From Takakia lepidozioides (Eukaryota > Streptophyta > Takakiopsida > Takakiales > Takakiaceae): a stretch of DNA of 64,000 nucleotides. Below are positions 45,591 to 57,783 of the stretch, piece by piece. Position numbers and translations under genes: made by a program. Under the pieces are notes generated by a model, which was not told where the DNA came from, ran no database searches, and saw nothing but the letters and a program-made list of their open reading frames with translations. Numbering within the stretch: the stretch's first letter is position 1; each line of letters starts with the position of its first letter. Where the stretch lies: NCBI GenBank assembly GCA_030704615.1, contig CM060733.1, positions 28,830,001 to 28,894,000 of the forward strand. The letters are read 5' to 3'.

Positions 45591-48500
45591 CCTGAAGACA
45601 TAGTACAATTATGTTGAGTTTTGACCAAATCCAATATTGATATTGTTGCTTGGATGTATTATTTTTGTCGTGAGTTGACATACTACATAGTATGTATAAT
45701 TAGAAAAACCATTTATCATAAATGTAATGGTATAAGATATAACTAACATCATTATGTTATATTGAAGATGACATTAGTACTCAAGAAAGCGAGAAAAACT
45801 TAATGTGATAGATGTAGATCCCACCCCCGAACTAAAGGAGCAACACTCACAAGGGGAAGAGACTCTTATTTGTGTTAACGTAATTCACCTGGTGTCGTTT
45901 ATCTCTCTCACATGTGATAGAAAATAGTGTGTCATGATAGTATAAGCCATAAATATAGTAGTAATACTATAATATAAGTATGCTCCTTTATTGTTGATGA
46001 GACACCACATGGAATTTGAAAAGAAACCACATTTTCGACATTTGAGAACATTATGATTTAGAATTGACTTTGAATTTGCATTTTGAAAAGGAAATTTGTC
46101 AGGGACTTCACATATTTTTTGTTCTTTTGCTATGGCTCACCTACGTTTTCCACCCTTCACTTTAGGTCTTGCTTGTCCACTGTTTTAGGCTACCTCTTTG
46201 TTAACTGGTAGGCTGATGCTCATTTGTTGGCTTGATTAGTTTGCTTCTAGTTATCTTGTGAGTCTGTTGTGACCTTTAGGCAGTGGCTGCCTCATCGTTT
46301 GTACTGCCTTCATGACTCTTTGAGGTTATTTTTATTTCTTATTAATGCAATTCCAAGTTCTCCATCCCATGTTTTAAGAACAAAAATATATATAAAAACA
46401 AACACAGACACGTCAACAAATACAAGTTTTTCGTGTTAGAAAAATAAACATACTATTACGTAATATACACATATAGGTTGAAGTCGTTGGGCGTATCTCC
46501 AACGGTATAATGTCTAGTAATTTAACAGCTCTCTACATAACAGATGACGGCTCTATGAATCATCTCTCAGGGAGGAAGTTGGCTAGCACATAGGTGGGGC
46601 ATGAAAACCCAACAGACCTCTTAAGGCGAAATTTGCCTACAACCTATAACCATCGGGTAGGTTACTTCATAACCGGGTTGATGACTGGGTCAACCCTCAA
46701 TAAGAGTCCAACACTAGTTGAACATGCAAATAGACTCAGTTATAATATATTTACAATTTATATGATAAATATAATTATATTACTACATGTAATAAATTTG
46801 ATATTCTTTGAAAACAAAACAAAGTGCGAAATGTATCCGAAATTCTTGGAAGAAACTAAATTAGAACCCACGGCTCCTAGTGCCACAACTCAACATACCA
46901 AAATATAATAAAATAAGATGAAACTCACATTTCGTGAGTGAAACTTAATAACCGTAGATAATGATCTTGTAAATTTTGGCCTTGTTTGCATCAAAATATT
47001 TAAATATTTATTTAATAAAAAAATAAAAAATAATTTATATAAAAAATTAAAAATAAAATAAAAAATAAAAACAGATTTCGCCGGCAAAGCTTCAAGAATT
47101 GCGCCAAAATTTCGAGAAATAGATGGCTTGTGAGGCGGCATATTTTCGCAATTGTTTTGGCGTGAGCACATTCCTGTTGGCCACAGTATCTTCATGGTAT
47201 ATTCTAAGAATATACCGAATAACCCCTTGTGAGCTACAGAGGCTCAGCGTGCTTCCCACATCTTATTAAGTTGCTATGCAAGTTGCTTACCTAAACGCCC
47301 GAGCAATTGAACCGTTTTGAGTCGCACCTGTTTTTTTCGTAGATCCTATAACTTCATGTACTTGGTGCGATGAAGGTAAGGTTAAAAGACATAATGTAGT
47401 CCTGATTCCATGCTTTCCAACAACCCCTAGCATGATAATAATTATGTAACTACGGTTCAATCCTTGATTTGTTTGTGTTTGTTTTATTAAAAAATGAAAG
47501 AGGACGGAGCCCCTGTTTCTTAAATTAAAATATTTTAATTTAGGGCCTCAATCCCTTTATTTTAACCGAAAAAACTAAAAGGAAAGAGGAAAAAATAACC
47601 TCGTGAGGGCCATAAGGCAAGACAATCATGGAGAACCTCCCAGAGCAACCGCAATGGGCATCTCTGTCTAATCTCTAATTCCAATCTATCACTGTATTCA
47701 CTTATTTCTACTCACTCTAATAGTTAATATGGCTATGGTCCTATTTGTTTTTGGGGCCATGGAGGGAGCCCACTAAATGGGAGGGACACCTAGAAAGAGG
47801 GGAGAGACAATGTTTAATTTAGGAAAGGTAAAAAAATAGGCGCGCCATTGGAACTGCCAATGGTAGTCTCATATTAGAGTTTTTGGGGGGTGTAATTACT
47901 AGACACGCACTGTCAAATAGTGGGGTGGGTTTATGTAGGGTAGGACACGTGGGAGGTCTTATGGAAGGCTCCACTAAAGCTTCAAGGGGTGAGGCCCGCC
48001 GCCGCCTCCCAAGGCTATATACGGAGGTGCACACCTTACTACTTATAAAATACAGTAAATACTTTAGTTCTCATCAAAGCCCCCCTTTTTCCCTCTCATC
48101 TGCCTGTCCTTCCCCTCCTTTTCCACCAACCCCTCCACTTCGTCATGCCATCTTCTTACTAGCTAATTTTTTTTGAAATGAAACTTGGGCTACATATTTG
48201 GTACACTGAGAAAACAACCTAGCAAGGAACCAATGTTTAAATAATCTAAGGTCTAAAAATGCAAGGACCTCTAAAGAGCACCAACACTTAGTAGACCTAA
48301 AATTAAGGTGGGCCTTGATTTTATGATTCATCGTTTCTACGTATGGGGGTTGGTAGAATGTGATCATTGCTCACGTGAGCACGACGTGAAGTACACAACC
48401 CACGGTCATGGGGCTTTTATGTTTTTAACACAAGGTCACAGAAGTTATAAGTCTTCAAAACGGAATAAATTTAAACCATTGGCGAATATAGAGACACGGT

Positions 48501-48938
48501 GCATTCATAGGGTTTATGTGCCTATTTCTGTCCCTAAACCCTAAATCCTAATGCAAAATAAGCACCCATAATATATATCTACAAGCTCCAAGTTCCACAT
48601 ATTTACAGCTTTGGTATCCTACAAAAGAATAACACATTGGGAAAAACAAAGTCATAGTAACCATCACCATCCAAAACACACAAATACCAAACATTAATTG
48701 AACAGTTTAATATAATGAGGCAAACAACGGATTTCGCCAGCGAAATAAATCAAGATATCGGATTGTGCCTGCGAAATAAATAAGGTATCGGGTTACGGCA
48801 GTGAAATTTTAAGGTATCGTTGCGTAAGTCATTATCCAATGGTTTCGTGGGCGAAACAAAATGAGTTGTGTTTGGTTTTGCATATAAAGGATGACGTGAG
48901 GTTGTTGCTACCAAATTGTTACGTGCTTATTGTAGTAG
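45591..48938. other. AT-rich intergenic DNA
   Basis: No gene is supported. Visible items are an A/T-rich tract (about 46985-47070), the dispersed repeat at 48370-48545 shared with 34305-34500, and short repeats containing TTTCG(C/T)...GCGAAA at 48725-48865. Confidence 0.4.
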
Positions 48939-48946
48939 GTCATTAC

Positions 48947-49756
48947 CAGTGTTGGCCGGGTACCATGTTTTGAGCCCTCTTCCGGTCCCGGTTATGGCCT
49001 ACTCCTTGAAAAAAATGGATGGCCGGGGCAGGGTATATCAATAGGTTTGAAAAACATATCAATTACAGGTTCTCATTAAACACATGAATTTTTTCTTGTC
49101 CGGTTCTCAATCTACCGGTTATGCCATCTTAAAAATTGTCGGTTCCATGGTATTGGTTATGGGATTCATCCATTTTATATTTTTACTTTCTCTAGCATTT
49201 TTGTGTATGTGTGTGAAAGTACACAAGAGGGCTGTGGCCCGGTGGTAAGCCACTCGTGGGTTGGCCTGTGGGTCTCGGGTTCAAATGTTCAACCCCTATC
49301 ATCTATCTATTGCCTTCAGGCTGCCCCTGTAATACACCAAGTTTATAATTAGCCAAAAGCCCAACTAATTAATTTCCTATTTACTTTGGCATCCTCAATG
49401 TTGTGCACCTAATCTCCCCAACCATTGTAAACGTATCGTTACTAGTAAGACATAATCAGGATCTGTCCATCTGCAATAATCTTAACTACCATCACCCTAC
49501 CATCACCAACCCCTATACCTATATTATCTAGAACCGCCGCTACGCCATCCCCATTTGTTCCGGATCCTGCTCCGGGTATAACACCCTTATAATCACAATG
49601 CCGGTTCTCTAGCCGGTTAGGAAGCTTGATGGCTTTTGCCGGTTCCCTTCCATAGCCGGTTCCTTCGGGGGCTGCACTTTCCGGGTATGCATATGTGCAT
49701 AACCGGCAAATAACCGCCGGGTATGCATGCCCAGATGCCATACCACGCCAACACTG
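48947..49756. mobile_element. hAT-type non-autonomous transposon (810 bp)
   Basis: Ends CAGTGTTGGC and GCCAACACTG are perfect inverted repeats. They are flanked by an exact 8-bp duplication, GTCATTAC (48939-48946 and 49757-49764), the length typical of hAT elements. The interior has many CCGGTT/AACCGG motifs near both ends, as subterminal transposase sites often do, and no transposase. Confidence 0.92.
49225..49370 (+). repeat. SINE-like tRNA-derived tract inside the hAT element
   Basis: GTGGCCCGGTGGTAAGCCAC (A-box-like) is followed about 35 bp later by GGTTCAAAT (B-box-like), with tRNA-style spacing. There is no long A or T tail, and I see no flanking duplication. Confidence 0.5.
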
Positions 49757-50467
49757 GTCATTACCCACGCTTTCGTGGGCGAAACAAAATGAATTGTGTC
49801 TAGTTTTGCATATTAGTGATTGCTAATGAGCGTCAACACCACATGATTAAATATGCAACAATTAATCAACGAAATTGGTTGATGGAAATAGAGAGCGTGT
49901 TCTTGATGCAATGTAAGGACAAACGCTCGGGCATAGGGGCCAATGCCCCAACTTCGCGTGGCTTGTGCTCACGTGAGCACAAGTTCCACATTTTAGTTTC
50001 ACTAAATCATTTTTGAAGAATATTTTTGGAATATGTGGGCATATCATCTTCTGCTCACGTGAGCAGGCGCATAGAGGTACCCGACCTCCTACATGTTAGG
50101 TAGCCGGTGTGAGGAGCCAGATTACCAGTTGTAATTTGGGCCCTTGAATAGTCGAGCTGCGCGGCGAGAATATTCAGGGCCAAATTACAACCGATAACCT
50201 GACGACTCTCACCAGCCACCTGACATAACTGATTTTACGATGAGTTGAGCCGTTAGATTATTTCAATCTGTTTCGTCCATTCCCTGAAACGCTATGTGCA
50301 TCGTTAGATCAATCGAACCCTTATTTGACTTGACAAGTTAAAACGGTCAATCTACCACTATCTCTTCGACCTTGTTGAATGAGGATTAGCAGTCGCTTTA
50401 TGAGGTCCGCTTTCAGTGGAATCACGTAGTGGGAAGTGTTTGAAGAGTGATGAATATGGGTTATAAC

Positions 50468-50817
50468 CAGTGTTGGGCGGTTTTTGATTTTTTTCATAAC
50501 CTCCGGTTCCGGTTTCTACAAAATCTTAGGATCAAAGATCCTCCAGTTCCGGTTTTTTCAGATATTTTTAATTGAAAGAACCACCGGTTTCGGTTAATTG
50601 TAAGAACCTCAAAGAACCGGCGGTTTTCATCAAATAACCAGCGGGTCTTTGGCGGATCTTTCACGGTTTTCAGGCTGGTTATCTCAAAACTACGTAAGCG
50701 GCAGTTATGATCTTTTGTCGGTTCTTTGGTTTTTTGAGAACCACGGTTATATATCCACATAACCTTCTTGATAACCTCCGGGGGTTTGTAGGTGAATCAA
50801 AGAACCTCCCAACACTG
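50468..50817. mobile_element. hAT-type MITE (350 bp), same family
   Basis: Ends CAGTGTTGGG and CCCAACACTG match the first element except at one base. The 8-bp duplication GTTATAAC lies at 50460-50467 and 50818-50825. CCGGTT words crowd the interior. It is too short to code for a transposase. Confidence 0.92.
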
Positions 50818-50825
50818 GTTATAAC

Positions 50826-51689
50826 CAGCGTCCTCAGAGCCAATCATAAAATGACACATTGGCAAGATCACCCATACATATAGTAGGTAGGAAAAATTTG
50901 AAGGGCGAAGAATATGGGTTGTATCCCACGTCCTAAGAGCTAATAAACACTTGACACGTCTGCGAAATTCATCCCACAACCGGTTATGGCAGATGATCCC
51001 TCCAAGCCCACGAGGAGTCGAATTCCTGAAGAAGCTTGAGTCGTCTCTCCTTAGTCTCTCCTCAGAACATCTGCAAAGAGCTGTCCACAGAACACCCGAA
51101 GCTTTTCCTTGAATGTTGGACACACAATGGTACACTAGTGCATCATATCAATTAGCGATTTGTTATGAGTTGGTACAATTGATCCAAATGAGCTATTTTG
51201 GCCAGACCCACTAGAGCATTTAGCTAAACATTTTTGCCCCAGGATTATCACATTGGACTCCTTATTCAGCCATATTTTTAAGACAACAAGATTTGAGAAT
51301 CCTAGTCCGAGTGAAAGATTTCAAAATCCGGGAAAACTCTTCGGCGCAAACTTTATCTCTAGTAGAAAAACTGGCGAACCATAGGACCTCTGTGAGAGGT
51401 TGGGTGGCGCGTGAGCATGCTCATGTGAAGACAAGGGCATATTTCCCGAATTTCCACGAAATTTCTGCAGCAAAACGAAATTGATGAAACTAACAATTTT
51501 GCGAAATTAACATATAAAGAACAAATAGCCCCTATACCTGATGAACATGTTATCTTATAAGCGTGGTTTTTTCTCACGTTGTGCTCACACGATACCATGC
51601 CCTTTTCATAACAGACACGAGAGTGGGTGGTAAGGCATAACCTTAAATTTTAGATCATCACCCATAAATAATTGTTAGACAAGATTTTC
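50826..51689. other. Intergenic, no gene seen
   Basis: No recognisable coding sequence or named repeat was found. Confidence 0.35.
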
Positions 51690-52435
51690 GTGTTCAGAAA
51701 CTCTTTTGTTACGGCACAACAGTTCCTATCCCTCAGTTCATATCCCTTCATATTGGTTAAAAGGCAAGGAGGTTTTTGAACACAACCACAGTCAGACAAG
51801 AGTTTCGTGGTAAGAAATTTTTGAGTTACAGTGAAGGAGTTAAAATCCCTCAGTACATATCTCTCCATATTGGTTTAAAAACATTCAGTTTTTGGAACAA
51901 AAACACTTTCAGACAAAAGTTTCGTGTTGAGAAACTCTTATGTAACGGCGAAGCGGTTCAAATCCCTCAGTTCATATCCCTCCATATTGGTTCAAAAGCA
52001 TGCATATTTCAGAACAAAACCATTCTCAGCCAAGAGTTTCATATTGAGAAACGGCGAATGAGTTCAAATCCCTCAGTTCATATCCCTCCATATTGTTTAA
52101 AAAACATGCAAGTTTTTGAACAAAATCACTGTTGGCCATGTTTCGTGTTGAGAAACTCTTTCGTTCCGACAAATGAGTTCAAATTCATCAGTTCATATCC
52201 CTCCATATTGGTTCAAAAGCATCCAATTTTTTGAGAAAAACACTTTTAGACAAGGGTTTCGTGTTGAGAAACCCTTGTACTACGGCAAATGAGTTCAAAT
52301 CCCTTATTTCATATCCCTCCATATTGTTTCAAAGCATAGAGGTTTTTAAACAAAATCATTGTCAGACAACTGTTTCGTGTTGATAAACTCTTTTGTCACT
52401 TCAAAGAGTTCAAATCCCTCCGTTCATATCCATCT
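51690..52435 (+). repeat. 117-bp tandem array, inverted orientation, about six units
   Basis: Units carry CAGTTCATATCCCTCCATATTGG near 51741, 51856, 51974, 52081, 52195 and 52311, the reverse complement of the 35-kb array. The plus strand is open across several units (51776-52234) and repeats FRVEKLL, QFISLHIGSKA-like segments. At 52435 the array joins a retrotransposon gag inside its zinc knuckle. Confidence 0.85.
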
Positions 52436-53359
52436 TCTCCGCAATAGAGGCATAATCCATTCGAGCGTCGTCTTTGTTTTTCTTGTGGCGTCAATGGCTT
52501 GAATCGGACAGTATCAATCTGCATATGATCACTACCGGATGTCTGATGGATCGTTGTGTTTGGTGCCGTAGTAGCAGCAACATGATGCGTCGTCGACCAT
52601 CCAGATCGCTTCTCTTGACGTCTTTCGAACAAACGATTATCGTATGCAATGACTTGGGTGATGAATTCGCTCAGTGTGCTCACGTTTGACATTGTTAGCA
52701 ACAAATCTTTTACAACATCTTTTAGTCCACATCGAAACTGACTAATGAGGCTCTTCTCATTCCAGTCGAGGTCACACGCAAGTTGTCGAAATTCGGCAAC
52801 ATAAACGGAAGCAGGACGTGCTTTTTGTCGAAGATTTCACATTTTTGTCTCTGCAACTCTCTCCCTATCATTTTCTCCAAACGTTGCAGTGAACTCGGAC
52901 ATGAATGCTTCAAAATTGTATAGTAAATGCGATTTTTTTTCTAATAGCGGTGCAAACCAAGATAGGGCAGTGCCTGATAGAAGGGTGCCCACGAATCTCA
53001 CTTAAATACCTTCATCGGGGTAGCGTCATGGATGTAGTCGTAGGAACAGTCGTATTTGTTGAACAAAATCGCGAAGATCTCGTCCCAACAAATTTCTCGG
53101 GCATGCTGATCTTTGGTTCTCTCGTAATCTGTTGAAGGGGAACCGTTGCAATAGGAGCTATTGCAGTAGAGACTCGTATAGTTGAAGATCCATTGTTCGA
53201 CTTCTTTAACACTGAAATTTGTTGTTGCAAATTGTGGAGAACGTTGCTAAGATCTTGAGACTGATCAGCTTGTAATTGGGCGGTAGAGGTACGATGTTCT
53301 TGCATCTGGAGTTGAAGACTCTGCAATGTGGTGACCATTTCCGCAAATGTACCTTCCAT
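52436..53359 (-). pseudogene. Chromovirus gag, broken in its zinc knuckle
   Basis: The reading starts at an ATG at 53357-53359, with a Gln-rich coiled-coil leader (LQSLQLQMQEHRTS). It continues through EPKISMPEKFVGTRS and, with frame changes, FMSEFTATFGEND, ASVYVAEFRQLACDLDW and LLLTMSNVSTLSEFITQV. It ends in the first half of a CCHC knuckle (LCLYCGEDG). At that point the sequence becomes the tandem-array unit, so His and the last Cys are lost. The LTR at 53398-53977 sits directly upstream. Confidence 0.82.
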
Positions 53360-53397
53360 TTTAACTAACCAAGGAACAAACTTTAGTCTCGCCAAAC

Positions 53398-53977
53398 TGT
53401 CAAAGACGGTAACATGACTGAACACAAACAAAAGATCAGACTAGAGGTACAAGACTAAACAAGAAGTCAAGGTCGGCATGGCCGAATGCATGGTGGGTAA
53501 ACATGAATCAAGATGATCTTTATAACAATGGACAAGAGTACAAGGTACTAGAACTTGACTCGAATACTGGAATGCTGGAAACTGGACTAGATACTGGAAG
53601 CTGGAATGGAGTACTGGGACTGAGAACAAGAGTAGCTTGTACTTCTGTTGGCGAGACTGAAGAGTATCCAGTCTCGCCTCCTATATATACTGGCTACTAA
53701 GAGGTTCCCTAAGAGGCTTCCCCAAATGAGATTTCTTGATGGAGAAGTTTCCTTAAACAAATGAGGTATCTTGATGGAGACGTTTCCTCCAAAGGAAGCT
53801 TCCTGAGCAGTTTCCCAAGTTACTCTTGATAATTTGGTAAACTCCCGATAACTTGATAACTAATGGTAACTGATGATAAATCATGGTAGATAAATCACGG
53901 TAACTTTTGGTAGCATGACAACTTGATAACTTCTGGAACTTACTCCTGGTAAGTTCCTCTGGGCTATGTCCATGACA
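53398..53977 (-). repeat. Chromovirus 5' LTR (580 bp)
   Basis: On the minus strand it starts TGTCATGGACATAGCCC and ends TTTGACA, with TG...CA borders. It contains CTATATATA near 53690. It matches 57004-57629 and the fragment at 35695-35949. Gag follows on its inner side; on its outer side lies the tandem array. Confidence 0.88.
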
Positions 53978-54330
53978 TTTAAATCAATATGGAGCGATAT
54001 GGACCGAGAGATTTGAATTGCTTCGCCATAACAAAAGAGTTTCTCCACACGGAACTCTAGTGTAACAAGGATTGTGTTCAAAATCCTACACACTTTTGAA
54101 GCAATATTGAGGGATATGAACTGAGACATTTGAACTCATTCGTCGTGACAAGAAGAGTTTCTCAACACGAAACACTTGTTTGACAGTGTTCTTATTAAAA
54201 AAACCTGCATACATTTAAACTAATATGGAGGGATATAAACTGAGGGATATAAACTATTCGCCATAACAAAAGAGTTTCTCAACACGAAATTCTAGTCTGA
54301 CAGCGATTGTGTTCAAAAAAACTGCATCCT
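53978..54330 (-). repeat. 117-bp tandem array, about three units
   Basis: Units begin with ATGGAG(C/G)GATATG-like sequence near 53988, 54106 and 54223 in the 35-kb orientation. The array lies between the LTR's outer end and a reverse-transcriptase reading frame. Confidence 0.8.
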
Positions 54331-54334
54331 TCGG

Positions 54335-56828
54335 ATAAAAGAAGGAGACGAATGGAAAAACAACTTTTCGAATAAGATATGGATATTTTGAATACAGTAT
54401 TATGCCTTTCGGTCTTACAAATGTTCCAGCAATTTTTCAACATATGATGAATGACATCTTTCGAGAACTTTTAGATGACTTTGTGGTCATATATTTGGAC
54501 GACATTTTGAAATTTTCACATAATGAAGAAGAACATGGCCGTCATGTACGCCTTGTCCTTGATAAATTAAGAGGAAGAGGACTTTATGTCAAGTTGGAAA
54601 AATGTTTTTTCCATTAATGTGAGGTCGAATTTATGGGCTACATTATTTCAGACAAATGCGTCTTTATGGATCAGAAGAAAATACAAACCATCATCGAGTG
54701 GATTAAACCAACTTCAGTCCGAGATGTACAATGTTTTCTGGGATTTGCAAATTTCTATAGAATCTTCATCAAGGACTACTCCAAAATTGCTGCACCATTG
54801 ACACGACTCACAGGGAAGGACAAATTTGTATGGGACGAGAAGGCTGACCAGACATTTAAAAGGCTGAAGCAGACATTTACAACGGCTTCAATACTGGTAC
54901 ATGCAGACCCATGTAAACCATTCTTTTTGGAAGCAGATGCATCGAACTTTAAACTTGGCGCGGTACTCTCTCAATACGGTACAGATGGCTGACTCCATCC
55001 TGTTGGATTTCGTTCTCGCAAATTTTCCGTTGCGGAGATCAATTATGAAATCCATGACAAAGAACTTTCAGCGATTATCGATGCTTTTGAGGATTGGCGT
55101 CATCTATTGGAGGGAGCTAAATATCAGGTCACTGTCTATACCGATCATAAAAACCTCGAGTATTTTATGAGTGCTCGTGTTTTGAATTGACGTCAAGCGA
55201 GATGAAGTATGTCACTAGCAAGGTTTGATTTTGTTATTATCTACCGTCCCGGACATCTTCAAGAAAAACCAGATGCTCTTTCTCGACGATCGTATCTTGC
55301 GCCAAAAGAAGGGGATGTAGCTTTTGACCAACAGAAATCCATCATCTTGAAACCAGCAAATCTCCAATTGAATATACTATCCATGTCCACCTATGACGAT
55401 GCAGAGATCATAAAGGAGATTCAGGAAGCACTGAAGAGCGACCAATTTGCTACGATACTACGAAGTCAACTAAATCGACCTCAAGACAACCCACATATTA
55501 CAAACGACTTCGAATTCAAAGATGACTTACTTTATTTCAAGGGACTTCTCTATGTACCTCCAGGACCTACACGACTGCGAATTCTTCAAACATATCATGA
55601 TTTTCTGGCTGTAGGACATTTCGGCTTCAACAAAACAATGGAATTGATATCCAGGGACTATTGGTGGCCGCAGATATGGAAACTCGTGAAAGAATTTATA
55701 AAATCTTGCGACACGTGTGCTAGAGCGAAGGGACCACGACATCGACCTTACGGCCTTCTTCAACCATTACCCATTCCCAATGGTCCATGGTCGTCCGTAT
55801 TTATGGACTTTATTACGGACCTTTCAATTTCCAAGATCACCGATTCAATCCTCGTTATTCTATATCGTTTTACAAATATGGCACATTTCATTCTATGTAA
55901 TAAGACGGTTACCGGCGAGAAAACTCCAAGACTCTTCCTTAATAATATCTACCGCATTCATGGACTCCCGAAGGACATCGTATCTAATCGAGGACCACAG
56001 TTCATATCAAATTTTTGGAAGGGATTATTTCACATATTGGATACTAAGATCAACCTCTCTACATCTAATCATCCACAGACTGATGGTCAAACCAAACGCA
56101 TAAACCAGATTTTGGAGCAGTATCTTCGCTATAAGATAAATTATCACCAAGATAATTCGACGGACCTTCTATCATTGGCTGAGTTTGCCTACAACAACAC
56201 TATATATTCTTCGACCAAGCAAACTCCATTTTTCTCCAATTATGGTCATCATCCTCGAGCAAACCCTTTCCACATGAACACTGTTAGAAACCTTGCTGCA
56301 GAAAACCTTGCTACTCATCTTGCTACGATTCACAAGGAGCTTACATTCCATCTCGCAGAAGCTCAAAAACAATAGAAGGAGTATGCAGATTAACATCGTC
56401 AACTCCAACCCCAGTTCAAGGTCGGAAATCGTATGTGGCTTCTTCGACGGGACATACAAACCTCGCGTCCATCAAGGAAGTTGGATTATCAACGTCTGGG
56501 GCCATTCAAAATTATTCGACAAATAAATCCGGTCAGTTTTCGGCTTGAACTCCCACGAAGTATGTGCATCCATCCAGTCTTTTATGTTTCATTATTGGAC
56601 TTGTATCATCCATCGAATATTCCAGGGAGAGTCTCCGTACCACCTCCACCAATCGAAGTCAATCAGGAAATCGACCGTACCACCTACATTGGAAAGGCTA
56701 CGACATTAGCGAACGAACGTGAGAACTTTCATCCAACCTCGCCAATGCATGTGACAAAGTTCAAGAGTTTCATCAACGATATCCAGCTAAGCCCGGAGCT
56801 ACACGTCAATAAGACGTCACAACGATGA
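54335..56828 (+). pseudogene. Ty3/gypsy chromovirus pol (RT, RNase H, integrase), decayed
   Basis: The sequence enters inside the reverse transcriptase (MPFGLTNVPAIFQ, then VVIYLDDIL with the catalytic YLDD). It continues through FLGFANFYRIFIKDYSKI and FFLEADASNFKLGAVLSQ to RNase H ([14 protein letters not shown]). Integrase follows, with the zinc-binding region (GHFGFNKTMELISRDYWWP, CDTCARAKGPRHR) and the core (VFMDFITDL, HGLPKDIVSNRGPQF, TSNHPQTDGQT). Stops lie at 54615-54617, 54990-54992 and about 55187. The C-terminus has PVFYVSLLDLYHPS but the front half of the chromodomain is missing compared with the copy at 57784. RT motifs upstream of 54335 are replaced by the tandem array. Confidence 0.9.
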
Positions 56829-57003
56829 TGTTAGCCAAGTTAGCTTCAAGGTGAAGACTTCACATTCAATGTACCTGATACACGCCAAGGAGGGGGGAGC
56901 ACCACACATCAGTATATATAGCTACACTTCCAGCACTCTTGCATCTTGTATTGGCAGCATAGAGTCACATGAACCAGAACATTGAAGTTGTCGCTTACCC
57001 AAC

Positions 57004-57629
57004 TGTCAAGGACGAGAACATGACTGAACACAAACAAGAAATCAGACTAGAGGTACAAGACTAGACAAGATGTCAAGGTGGGCGCGGCCGAGTGCATGGT
57101 GGGTAAACATGAATCAAGATGATCTTTATAACAATGGACAAGAGTACAAGATACTGGAATTCGACTCGAATACTGGAATGTTGAAAACTGGACTGGAATA
57201 CCAGATACTGGAAACTGGACTAGATACTGGAAGCTAGACTGGAGTACTGGGACTGGGAACAAGAGTAGCTTGAATTTCTGTTAGTGAGACTGAAGAGTGT
57301 CCAGTCTCGCCTCCTATATATACTGGCTACTAGGAGGTTCCCTAAGAGGCTTCCACAAATGAGATTTTTTGATGGAGAAGTTTCCTTAAACAAATGAGGT
57401 ATCTTGATGGAGACGTTTCATCCAAATGAAGCTTCCTGAGCAGTTTCCCAAGTTACTCTCGATAATTTGGTAAACTCTCGGTAATTTGGTAACTAATGAT
57501 AATTCATGGTAAATCATGGTAGATCATGGTAGATCACGGTAACTTTTGATAACATGATAACTTGGTAACTTATGGTATTTACTCCTGGTTTTTACTCCTG
57601 GTGAGTTTTTTTGGGCTATGTTCGTGACA
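57004..57629 (-). repeat. Chromovirus 3' LTR (626 bp)
   Basis: On the minus strand it starts TGTCACGAACATAGCCC and ends CTTGACA. A purine-rich GATGAGGGGGTGA directly precedes it on that strand and is the likely polypurine tract. It belongs to the minus-strand pol copy at 57784-59007. It carries extra short duplications (GGTAGATCATGGTAGATC) compared with the 53-kb LTR. Confidence 0.88.
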
Positions 57630-57783
57630 TCACCCCCTCATCTAGCGCTGAGTTCCTCGAGGAGCTGTAAAATCTTGGACTTGCTTAGAGTTGGAGAACC
57701 TCCCTCCTTAGTGTGTATCAGATACACTGAATGTGGAGTCTTCACCTTGAAGCTAACTTGGCTGACATCGTCGTTGTGACGTC

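Noticed and set aside
47640-47880. Another Harbinger-like MITE (GAGCAACCGCAATGG ... CCAATGGTAGTCTC)
   Set aside because: The ends match poorly and no TTA/TAA duplication could be found.
56880-57003. Polypurine tract AAGGAGGGGGGAG as the border of a separate LTR
   Set aside because: No TG-starting repeat follows it; the matching block in the minus copy continues as internal sequence, so it is probably not the functional border.
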